Assembly (NCBI GenBank): GCA_038373865.1
Contig: JAXGGA010004482.1
Span: 1 to 64,000, forward strand
Direction of reading: 5' to 3'
Length of the DNA stretch: 64,000 bases
Source: Uloborus plumipes
Taxonomy: Eukaryota > Arthropoda > Arachnida > Araneae > Uloboridae
The position numbers and the translations under genes were made by a program. Below, piece after piece: positions 42,101-54,100 of the stretch. Numbering within the stretch: position 1 is the stretch's first letter; each line of letters opens with the position of its first letter. The notes beneath the pieces are model-generated. The model did not search any database. It saw only the letters and a list, made by a program, of their open reading frames with translations, and was not told the DNA's origin.

Positions 42101-45100
42101 TTCTAGATCGAGGCCAGACATTAGTTTTTCCGTAAATGTAATGTCACAATTTTGTAATGGATATACTTATCAACACTGGTTATTAGTAGTAGATATTTTG
42201 AATTATGTTTTTGCTACTAAAACTTATAAAATTAATCTTTCTAATGTAGACTCATTAAATTTGTGTGCATATTCGGATGCTAATTGGGGGTGTCATTTAA
42301 CTAAAAGACATTCAAGTAGTGGCTATATGATTTATTTTTGTAATGTTCCGTTTGCTTGGAAATCGGCAAAGCAAAAATGCATAGCACTCAGTTCCATGGA
42401 GTCAGAATTTATTTCCTTGACTGAAAGTGTAAAAGAATTAACTTGGTTCTCCAGAATTTTAAATGAACTTAATTTATGTGGTATAATTAAACCTATTCAG
42501 TATTGTGATAATGAGTCTGCAATCTATTTTTCGAAAAACAGTCAAGAAAATTTTAAAACTAAACATATTGATATAAGGTGTCAATTCATTAGACAAATGA
42601 TTAATGAAAATATTTTTGATTTGAAATTTGGTGAACTCTAAAAGTAATAGAGCGGACTTTTTGACAAAACCTCTTTTGTATGTGAAATTTCAAAATGCTA
42701 TTGGTAAGATTTTTGAATAATTGTTTTCTGTTAAAAAAAAAATACATTTACGACAGATGGGGCCGCTTGTTGGAAATTACATTCTGTCGTAAATTGGCAA
42801 CACGGTTTTCTTTAACAGTATGCAAATTTCTGCATCACTTAAAAGCATATATATAGTCGACTAGTATGTTTTGGCTTCGACGATGTTGTTGTAAGTTGGA
42901 CGTTATGTTATTTTTGTAAATAAGTTTGTTTTAATTCTAGCATATAAAATAAAATGCATCTATTGTTTTATTTATATTATTGCTACATCATTGAATTACA
43001 CGGACACTGCTTTAACTCTGCTAAACATTTGAACAAATTTGAAGACATAATTGTAATACTGCAATTATAAAATGTCCGAGTGCCCCTTTTCATCAGATGT
43101 ACTTATGTGCGCATCATACCGTATTTTATCATTCTGCAATATTTGAGTTCTATTCGACAAATTCATAATTCCCTCTTTTCCATCAATCTCCCAATAATCT
43201 CATGCGCCATCACCCACGCAGCCCCGGCTGGGCGGGAGGGGGCGATCGCATGAGGTTTGAGGGCACACGATCCAGGAAAATCGCCCTATGATTTTTTTAT
43301 TTTTTTTTTTTTTGTTTAATAAGGGGGTGGGGGACAAATCGTCTGAAGATTTTCGTAATTAAAGGTTGAAAAGCGCGATTTCAGACCCATGTGTGTTTCA
43401 CATATAATTATGTTCCTGCATAAAAGGAGGAGGGTATGACCCCTTATCACCCCATCCTTGACAACGTCGCAGTCCAGGGTCCAGATGGGGGGTAAAGGCC
43501 CCCCCCCCCGAAATCCAACATGTTTTGTGATGCAAAACAGAAAAAAATTCTCCCTTTTTTTAAATTTCAAATGGCAGAAAAAAAAGAATGAAGCTTTTCT
43601 TCTAAATTTTGTAACTATTTGTTTACTGAAGTTTTTCCACTAATTTTGTAAAAAAAAGTTTGATAGTTCAAATTCTCATCAGCTGTAAACATACTTGTAA
43701 ACAAGGCTCTTATTACACTTTCTGCTCTCTTTCCCAAATTAATGCAAGCTACTTGACAGTTTGGTCGGCAGGCACTCTCCTATAAAACTTACGCCACTCA
43801 AAATTCTACCCCACTGGGGCCCTACCTTCTGATTAGACTGAGATTGCTTCTTGGCAGCCCTGATTCAATCAGGATGGTATTTTGTTGGTTCCCTATTTTA
43901 AGCTTTTGTTGCCCTCGAGGGATTTTAAGCTAAACATGGCTCTAATCAACAAAAAACCACACGAAAACGAATACGTTCACAGACCCTCCACTTTATTGGG
44001 GCCCCCTTAATCCTAGAAAAATTATACTTCAAAAAAGTGTTTTATACAAATGCTTGAAAATATTTTGTTAAATGTAGCTGTAAACCTTGAATTTTAAAGT
44101 TTCTATCATAAATGGGGAGGGGAGGGGGTGGTATATCAAGTTGCCCGGAATTCCGCTCCTTGGTTTAAAAAAAAAAATCCTCTGCGAAATGCAAAAATCA
44201 TGTTCCAGCATTTTTTGTAGCACATTTCCCAAATTAATTTTATAAATTTATTAAACATCGAATTTAGTATAAATCAGTGAGAAACCGCCCCTAAGCAAGG
44301 GCTAAGACAGAAACATGCAAAATGCCTTAGCCCTTGCTTAGTAGGGTGGGGCGAAAAATAAAAAGTTTTTCAGATCAACTTCTAATAGTTGCCAAAAGTT
44401 GTCTTTGGTAATAGTTAGCTCTTGTGCAAAATTTGAGAAAAATCGGTTAATATCTTCAGGGGGCGCTGCGATCGTAAAGTTTTACCATAGCTTTTATCGG
44501 GATTTTATGGTTAAAATATGAAAAACAATGCCGTTAGCTAATCTCATTGCATTTGTTTTTCATGAGATATATTCATGCATTCAAAGCATATGAAATAACT
44601 CACAAAAACTTATTTTATATGATATATTTATATTTCAAGCATTTAAAAAGAAACAAAAACGTGAAAAAAAGTGATTTTTTTAAAATATAAATATATCATA
44701 TAAAATAATGTTTGTGAGTCATTTCATATGCTTTTAATGCATAAAAACATCTTTTGAGTAAAAAAACGCAAAGAGACTAGCTAAAGGCATTCTTTTTGAT
44801 ATTTCGACCATAAAATCCATAACAAAGCTATGGTAAAACTTTGCGATCGCAGCGCCCCCTGAAGATATTAACCGATTTTTCTCAAATTTTGCACAAAAGC
44901 TAACTATCACCAAAAACAACTTTTGGCAACTATTAGAAGTTGATCTGAAAAACTTTTTATTTTTCGCCCCACCCTATTGCTTAGGGGCAGTTACTTACTG
45001 ATTTATACCCGAGCTCTGCCTTAAAATTTTAGAGTTGTACCGTTCCCATGTGCGGTTACTCGCTGGTATTCTAATTTCACATTAGCTACCAGTTTTTTTT

Positions 45101-48100
45101 TTGGCTCTGTTTGCTCTATAAGAGGATTTTTGCCTCCAACTCGTTCACTTTCGTATTCCGTGCTGATGAGGGCATAATAAGCCCAAAACTGCAGTCCATG
45201 GATCGAAATGAACGAGTTGGCGGTGTTTTGCATCCAATTTAGTATTTTGGAAGTTCCTTTGCAACTGCATCCTTTATTAATATGTTAAGCACGAGAAAAA
45301 ATATTACACTACCTTTATTCTTTCTCGTTTTCTGCAGTACTTCTGATAGAAAAAGAAATTGTCGTTTGAAGAAATATTTTTTAATATCTGTTTTTAACTT
45401 AAAACATGTGTGTCTTTCAAAGTTTTAACAATTTCGTAAGACTGTCCGATCAACTATTAAAACGTCAGAGACTGGAAAGTGCAAATGAAATACTTTAAAT
45501 AACTTTACCTGTTCCAGAGTCTGTCAAAATCATTAAATACCTTTTTCAAACACCTTAAAAAGTACTTCAGTTGTATTTCTTATTAAAAAAACAAACTATG
45601 AATTAACTGAATGGCTAGAGTATTATTCTCTCGTTAATTATTTTTTAAATCTCTACACTATTTCTTTTAAAGGATTTTATGTGTTTTATACTATCGGTCA
45701 TTTTATATTAAGTGCTGTGTCTGTCGGTGAGTCGGGAATTGATTAAAAACTATTTTGTAACTATACTGAACACCGATGTAAGCAAGTGATGATATGTTAA
45801 TCTTTTTTCCTCTCTCAGTCTTCCTCTCTGTCGATTAATGTCAATCGTTTGTTATACACCTCATATTCAAAATATTAGAATAATTGAGAAAAAGTGATAA
45901 AATGGAAATAATGTTCCATTTATTTATTTATTATACTAAATTATTGCAATTAAATTGCTTATAAATGAAATCTGGAATGCTTATATAATATTTTAACGTA
46001 AACAATATGTAAAATAATAATAAATTAGATATTGCAATAGACTTCTGAAAAAAATCAACATATTAGAATAAAGTTAACATTAGTTCAAAATATTAGAATA
46101 TTTTATTTTATGCAAAATATTATTGTATGAATATGAAGTAAATGGCAGTTAATACTTTGTAGCATCCCCTTAAGCTCTGACAACACCGCTCAATCGATTT
46201 GAAATGCTACAAACAAGTTATTTACAAACATTTCGATCAATATTAGACTAAATAGACTTTATACGTGCCACTGTTTTACGTATCAGTTTTATTTGAGGGA
46301 AGATTTTCTCAGAGTTTTTTCTTCATTATATGCCACAAGGTTTCGATGGGATTAAGGTCTGGTGACTTTAGTGGCCAAGGAAGTACCTTAATGTTGCCCT
46401 GATTGAACCAATTCTTAGTCGACACTGATGTCTGAGATGAAGCTAAATCTCGTTGAAAGATGAAATCATCTTCAAACAAATCTTCTGACAAAGGAGTCAT
46501 GTAATATTCCAATATTTCTTGATATATCTCAGAGTTAACCTTTTCGTAGACGATGCATAACTTTCTAGGTCCTTTTGCGCTCATGCAACCCCAAGTCATC
46601 TCACTAGCCACACTAGCAGCAAATTTCACCCAGCGTTTAAGACATTCCTTATCAAATGCTTCTTACTGCATTCTCCAAACTCCAATACCTTGATGACCAT
46701 ATGAAACACAAAGCATACTTTTATCACTCAATAACACTTTTTTCCAATCGTCTTCGATCCATAAACGTCTTGGTTTACACCGATTCAATCTTGTACGTTT
46801 TTGTTTTACAATCATAAGAGGTTTTGTTTTCGGTACGCGCGATTCAAACTTAAATTTATGAAGACGTCTTAATGTTGTCGACATACAAACTTCAATTCCT
46901 CCATCTTTCCATTTTCGGTGCAAGAATGGTGCACTTTTGAAACGGTTTTTCTTTACAATACCTTTCAGTTTCTTCTCATCTCTAGCAGATGATTTTGGTT
47001 TTCGACCGCCATTTTGGCGATTAATTTGAAAATTTCCATTTTTCAAATACTGCGTTAGTATATTGCTACCGCTTGATTGCGAACGGCATAAACAATTTGC
47101 AATATCACATTGATTTTTACTGTGCCGGTACAAATCCACTGTACACAGTTTAATCGATTCAGGAATATCCCTCACACGACCTATTTCAAGATCAAAAATC
47201 AAACAAACTGCAAAGAGATTTCTAATTTTAAATAAAATCGTCTGCATTTTATCAATGATGCCACCCGTTATGAATTAGTGATGATGAAATAAGAAATAAT
47301 GTGAAATATTCTAATATTTTGAACCACTTGTTAAAATATTCTAATATTTTAAAATTTAAAAATATTTTTTTTTCTATTCATCTCTTCAAATATGATATTG
47401 ATTTCAAGATAATAAATAAGTTTAACCTACAATAAGTCTTAAATAAAATCGTCGTTTGCATAGTTGCATTTAAAGACGTTGCATTACCAAAAGAGATATT
47501 CAATTTGTAAAAAAAATGTCATTGTTCTAATATTTTGAATATGAGGTGCAGTGGTGTATCCAGGGGGGGGGGGGTGCCAACAGGGCCGGCCTTAGCAAAT
47601 GCGGGGCCCGATTGGAAAACTCTGCCGGGGCCTCTTTTAAAACTCTTTTTAAAATAAAAACTTTTTGTTTCGCTATTTTTTTACAAAAAAAAAAAAATAA
47701 TAATAAATCAATAGCTTGCTAAAACAAGCCATTACAGACTAACTTTTCTTTCTATTTTATGCACCTTCCCTGACCCTTTCGTTGATGATGAAAAGACTAC
47801 TTAGATAACCGTTTCATATATCCGAAAAAGCATGTTGCATTTTTGATTATATTCCCAAGAACTAAGTTGTACTAGTGGCAGGCAAATAGTGGGGTATATA
47901 TGTTTAAATTTTGGAGAGGGCTAATGGGACCAAGCTTAGAATAATAATTTAGAGGATGGCAGGGTGGAGCGCTCTTCTACACGTTTTTCCTCGTTGAATT
48001 TTTAAACTGCAATTCTAAACAATCTTCGGTAATGTCAGAGGAATGGGCGAGAAATTCAGGCTCAAATTCAGACTTTCCTTTCTAAATATATTTTTTAAAA

Positions 48101-51100
48101 TGATATTTGAATACATTTTAGGCAGCGGCCCAAACGAGAGAATATTTTTAAGGGGGAGGGTGGCACTTTGAAAAAAAAAACTCCAACTCCCCCATCTCTT
48201 TGAGGGCTCTTCCCCGAAAATTTTGGAAATTATAGTCCTGAAAACGCAGTTTTAGACGTTCTCTTAGAGGACCTTGATATTAGATGGAGGTTTCTTACTA
48301 GAAATGCTTTGAAATTGTTGCCTCAAAAACTAATTTTAAGTTACTTTTGGCCAAGTTATGGAAGAAGGAACGGGTACCCGTTCCTTCTCCCATAACTTGG
48401 CCAAAAGTTAGTCCCACTTTCAGAAATTTTCCTTGAAAATATTTCAAAATTATCTCTGGCCCATTAAACAGAAAATTGGGGATTGGATCAGGGTTGCCAG
48501 ATTTAAAAACTGTAAATACGGGACAGGTTCTTGGGGGGGGTGGGGGGGGTTGAGAAATGAAGTCTAAAGGTAGAATTTTTACAACCTTGACTTTAATATT
48601 AAACGTTTCTCACAAAACAAATGAAGAAAAACAACAAGAAAATAATACACAATGATCATTTGAATAAAAACTTCTTTTTTTACCATTGCATAGATTTTTT
48701 GGCATGAATATTAGTGGGAAAAGATTTAACACTAATTATTGGGAAAATTCGTGTTTCTGTTTTATTAAACCCCTTTTCTTGACGCAGGCCCATAATTTCA
48801 AATTTCGCCGGGGGAGGGGGGCAAAAGGTAAATTATACCAAATTTCAATGTAAATTATACCAAAAAAGTAAAAGCCACGCCACTAAATACATTAATTTCC
48901 CAAAACCTGAGGGGAGGCAATTCACGACCCGTCCTGATGTCCCAAATGACGGGCCTGCTTTGGCGTGAAAGATATGATAGTCGTTTCTACTGATGACTAA
49001 TGTTTAGTACGTACTTTTTCAAAAAGCTAGAAGTACCAATGGGGAAGTTTGAATGCAAAATAATTTTAATGACTCATTAACAAAATTTCGATTACAATTG
49101 AGTAAACATATAATTAAACCTTACTACTTGAACTCACTATAAGAAGTTAATCGAAATCAAATTAAAAAAAATCAATATTTAATATATTTTGGGGAAAAAC
49201 TGTACAGTTTTGTCAACATTATAACATGATAATTATTCTCATATAATGTCGGAAAATTCCCTTTTTTTAAATCATATTTGCTACTTGATTTTACTGTTGC
49301 AATATTTTTTTCTAAGTTTTGATAGTCTTTAGGTTGCAATAAAGATCACAGTAATTTATATTTCTGTCGCTCATTGTAAAAATTATGTATCTTCATGTTT
49401 CTAAAACTCGTAGTTTGCTAAATGGAATAACACTTAATTACATTTTTTAGTATAAAAGTGAAGAGAAGCAAATTTCAAAAGATTGAAATTGACTGATTCA
49501 AAAAATCTAGTGACTAATAGTAGCTGAACACATATTTTTTCCATAAGTGAAAAATATAGAAGGGCTTTTTATATAATAAGGCATAGTAAAATCATTTACA
49601 AGGAGATACACTACTTTTACAACGAACGTTTGTTAAACTGATTGTCACAATAATTTCTGCTCTAAATGAATAAAGCACTAATATTATTTTAGAACAGAAA
49701 ATATTTTAATTCAATCAATTTTCTTATCCCTTTATTTCACATTTTTTGTTTTGCTTCAGTATTTTTTGAAAATAATGTTTCGTTTTGTAAAACGCAGCTT
49801 CTAGCCAGAATACGGGACTTTAGCCGTCCCGTATCAGGGTTCCCCGGGACGGGGGACATTATTTCAAAAAACGGGACTGTCCCTTGAAATCCGGGACGTC
49901 TGGCAACCCTGGATTGGATGCTATCTAGCAGAAAATTAAAAATATTAAATTCACAAAATGGCAATTTAAGGATTTCCCTGGTTTTGTCAATTGGCTTTGT
50001 CTTCTGCCCCTTAGCTCCCTAGGCTTGAGCCCCTTAGCTACCCCGTAGGCGCCACTGATGATGAAAAGACTACTTATATAACCGTTTCACTGCATGAGTG
50101 TAAGATTGTATTTAGTAGCGTTAAGGGCATTGAAGTTTGTTCAAAATTCAAGTTCCAAAGGAGCAATTTTAAATGATTTTCGATGTTTTTAGGTGTTTGA
50201 AGATTTTTTCCTGAAAATTTTTAAAAACTGAAACCCAGGAAACGACATTTTAGATACTCCCTTAATACTTTTTGTGGGATAAGGCTTTGGAGAAGTAAGA
50301 TTTTGAACACGTTCTTATTTTCAGACGAAGTAGAAAAAAAAAGGGGGGGGGTGAAAGAAAGGGGAGAAGGGCACACAATTAATTGGCCAATAATTTATAT
50401 CGGTTGAAAATAAAAGTGTTGTGATTTCTTTTTGGAAAAAATTAAGATTTTCCCCCAACATTATTAATTTATTTTTATTCTTAAAATCGCTTAGTTTTAA
50501 CAAAGCGCATTTTTTACTTCTCTTCAGTAATAAAGAATATTTAAAGAAAAATCATCAACTCGGCATTCTGTATTGTGGGCCCTAATTCTCTGGTTGCCGT
50601 TTTGGTTAGAGCAGTGTTTCACAACTTTTCTGAGCTCATCGCCTCCTTTAAGACGCTGACCGACACTTATCACCTCCCCCCCCCCTTCTTCCTCGAAAAA
50701 AAAGTAAGTGAACATCGATATTATTAAAAATAAAAGCAGTTTTAACCAATCACTTTTAAACTAAAAATATTAATAAATAAATAAAATACCTTTATTTTTT
50801 TTTTATTTCACAAAGCGAACTGATAAGCATTTGATGGGTAATATTTAACTAAGATCATCGACGTACTTTTCAAAAACAGAAGTACATTTTTCAAGAAATT
50901 ATTTTCCTTTCTACACTGGAATCTGGGGGAATTAAAATCAAGGAAACTCATTCATTAAAATCATTGAACATCATTCATAAAGTGGACAATGAAATGACAA
51001 AATACTTCCTAAGGTTCAAGGAGGAAGCTCTTGAACTTTAATTAGTTTTTTCCCTAACTTGTGATTAATTGTCTGAACTCTGAACAACCGGTTTCGTACA

Positions 51101-54100
51101 TGTTTACACACAAATTCGGTTTTCGCCACCCCTTTACTACTAGTGTTTTCTCTTCTAATAGGAATTTCAGAATATAGACACAGAAATTTACTATTCCTCC
51201 AGAAGCGCTCTGAAGCTAAAGTCATAATATTGTAATTTTAAGTTATATTTGATGATGGGGGCATTTGGGTAGGAGGAAGGGGAGATATCGCATGATCTCA
51301 CCTGGAAATGTTCCGCAACTTAAAGTCTAACAGTGGAATTTTAGGATCTTTTTGGTCTTTGTCAAGGAGGTTATGATAACCTTCTGATTCCGTGCTTCTT
51401 TTTAATTAGTTGCCCTCTAAAGTTGGCAGTCGGGGCACAGGTTCCGAATTTCCTCCATAAATCTAGCACTAGAAAGCACCTATCCTTTCGTTACGCCACT
51501 CGTGAAAAGATTAAAAATTGCCATCCACCTCTAGCTATGCGGGACGGTTTGCTATAACCTCTCGTGTGTTTTCTTTTTTAAGGCAAAAAGCTCAGAAATT
51601 ATCTTGATTAAGTGTGTTTGTTGATTTTTGGAGAAAATAGGGCCTCATGGGTCCCCTTACATAAACGCCCCTGAAAAACTCATCGGGTGAAAAATGCTCT
51701 TATGTTTCCTTTTAACTTACGTGCTTATACAACTGATATTTTACGTTTCAAACTGGCAACTGTAAACATCGGTAGTGTTTTCTAGGAGAACATTTCATTG
51801 TTGATGAATTTTAATAAGCCCGCCTCCAAATAAATAAGTAAATACCTCAATTGCCCCTTAAATGGGAGACCCCAGTACAATAAGGCCCTACGAGGGGCCC
51901 CTATAGCCATAATATTTAAGTGGCGATAATCATTTAGAATTTTGATGCTGAGGCAGGCCGATTATGTTTTTTTTTCTTTTTTCTTTCTTTTTTTGACCCT
52001 GGATTTAAGATGTTCAACTCGACAGATGCTTAAATTTTTATAATAATTTACCTGACAGTAGTAGTTTTGGGAATGTATCTGATAACTTCAATAGAATAAT
52101 AGAGATGTCAAAAGTTTCAGAAAGTTCTCCTACATCATAAATTGAACTAATCGTAGCAAAATCCTTTCAAAGAGATTAAACATCAGTTAAATATTGCCAA
52201 TTAGCTTTTTATTTTGATATAGTTTTTTTTTTTTTTTTTAACATTTACCTAAAGGCGAAAATAATTTGTCGGCACGGGGCCCCTTGCTCCTACATCATAA
52301 ATTGAACTAAACGTAGCACCATACCTTCGAACGGATTAAACACCATGTAAATATTGCCAATTATCTTCTTATTTTGATATGGTTTCTTTTAACATTTACC
52401 TAAAGGCGAAAATAATTTGTCGGCGCGGGTTCCCTTGCTCCTACATCATAAATTGAACTAAACGTAGCACCATACCTTCTTTTAACACCTACCTAAAGGC
52501 GAAAATAATTTGTCGGCGCGGGGCCCCTTACTCCTACATCATAAATTGAACTAAACGTAGCACCATACTTTCGGACGGATAAGGTAAGTATTGCCAATTA
52601 TCTTCTTATTTTGATATAGTTTCTTTTAACATTTACCTAAAAGTGAAAATAATTTGTCGGCGCGGGTCCCTTGCTCCTACATCATAAATTGAACTAAACG
52701 TAGCACCATACTTTCGGACGGATTAAACACCATGTAAATATTGCCGATTATCTTCTTATTTTGATACGGTTTCTTTTAACATTTACCTAAAGGCGAAAAT
52801 AATTTGTCGGCGCGGGGCCCCTTACTCCTACATCATAAATTGAACTAAACGTAGCACCATACTTTCGGACGGATTAAACACCATGTAAATATTGCCAATT
52901 ATCTTCTTATTTTGATATGGTTTCTTTTAACATTTACCTAAAGGCGAAAATAATTTGTCGGCGCGGGGCCCCTTGCTCCTACGTCATACATAGAACTAAA
53001 CGTAGCACCATACTTTCAAACGGATTAAACACCAGGTAAATATTGCCAATTATCTTCTTATTTTGATATGGTTTCTTTTAACATTTACCTAAAGGCGAAA
53101 ATAATTTGTCGGCGCGGGGCCCCTTGCTCCTACACCATAAATTGAACTAAACGTAGCACCATACTTTTAAACAGATTAAACATGAGTTAAATATTGCCAA
53201 TTAGCTTTTTATTTTGATATAGTTTTTTTTCTCATATAAAGGCAAAAATAATTTGTCGGCGCGGGGTCCTTGCTAGAAGAAAGTCTTGCTAGAGCTGGGT
53301 CCGATTGGGCAAAATCGGTCCAATCGGCCTAAGACCGGCCCTGGGTGCCAAGGGACCAATGCACCCCCCAAGATTTTGTAAGACTATAAAAAATGGTGGC
53401 ACCGAATTTTGAAAAAACATGTAACCTTCATGCAAATATGCTTCAGGTTTTTTCAATGAAAAATACTTTATGGACACTGAAATATTGTCATATTATTTTC
53501 TGTTTTCGACAATAAGAAGCAAAACTAATTGTTATTCTGTAATTGTGGAAATGTAAGAGGAAAATGAGCGATGTACCCACGCCTTATTGTTCTTGCATGA
53601 TATTCATTTTTGTGGCGAAAAAAAAAAATCTTTGAGCAACGTTCAATAGAAAAAATTAAATCTAAATACTGCGTTTTTAAAGTTTCACCATATTTCTTGA
53701 TTTTTTTTCTTTCTCATCACAGTGTCGATGTTCGATGTGCACCCACCAAAATCAATTCCTGGATACGCCACTGATGAGGTGTACTATAAAAGATAATAAA
53801 AAAACTGATCTTACTTTGCAAAGGAATGCGGAACATTTATAAGGTTTTTGTCTGCCTATTTTTACGTCCCGATTGCCCCATATAAGGGCTCAAAATGCAG
53901 AATTTTAAAACTTTTTTTCAAAAATTTCCCCGGGGGAGAAACCCCCGGACCCCACTAAAATTACAAATATTCTACCCTACTTAAAAGAATTCATTGATCT
54001 CTCTTAATATCTCTACCCAAATAAAAGTCAGTCTGAAAAAAAAAAAAAAAAAAACCCACACACACACACAAACAAAAAGCATGTGTGTGGGGGGGGAGGG

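Larger units (their letters stand above)
36480..43035 (+). mobile_element. Ty1/copia retrotransposon with identical LTRs
   Basis: Two 268-bp LTRs (36480-36747 and 42768-43035) are identical by eye, start TGTTGG, end GAACA, and are flanked by a 5-bp duplication AATTT (36475-36479 and 43036-43040). A TGGTTACGGGCC primer-binding-like site follows the left LTR, and a purine run with GATGGGG precedes the right one. The coding region shows copia order: gag, protease, integrase, RT, RNase H. It is broken by a 1666-bp DNA transposon and a 3' frameshift. It lies on the same strand as PRRC1, within intron 2. Confidence 0.95.
47581..53343. mobile_element. hAT-like element (CAGGGCCGGCCTTAGC ends), 5.8 kb
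   Basis: Ends CAGGGCCGGCCTTAGC and CCTAAGACCGGCCCTG are inverted and flanked by the 8-bp duplication GGTGCCAA (47573-47580 and 53344-53351). GGGGCCC-type motifs near both ends support a common origin. It contains the 1.4-kb element at 48489 and the tandem array at 52124. Confidence 0.9.
47549..53773. mobile_element. hAT-like element (CAGTGGTGTATCCAGG ends)
   Basis: Ends CAGTGGTGTATCCAGG and CCTGGATACGCCACTG are inverted with a perfect 8-bp duplication ATGAGGTG (47541-47548 and 53774-53781). Nearly all its 6.2 kb is another insertion (47581-53343); the element itself is only about 460 bp. Confidence 0.92.
45857..53781 (-). mobile_element. Tc1-like element, right end displaced by a 6.2-kb insertion
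   Basis: The left end, after TA, reads CACCTCATATTCAAAATATT. The inverted end GAATATGAGGTG is reached at 47548, but the expected TA occurs only after the second copy of ATGAGGTG (53774-53781, TA at 53782). The hAT insertion at 47549-53773 therefore landed in the last bases of the Tc1 terminus. Without it the element is about 1.7 kb, a normal Tc1 length. Confidence 0.88.

Noticed and set aside
35617..43870. CAGGCCCGTGCTGG (35617) paired with GGCAGCCCTG (43858) as another outer element
   Set aside because: The flanking sequences do not form a direct duplication and the TIR match is weak.
52124..53275. Array considered as a CRISPR
   Set aside because: Units of about 150 bp repeat over their whole length without unique spacers; the context is a eukaryotic transposon.
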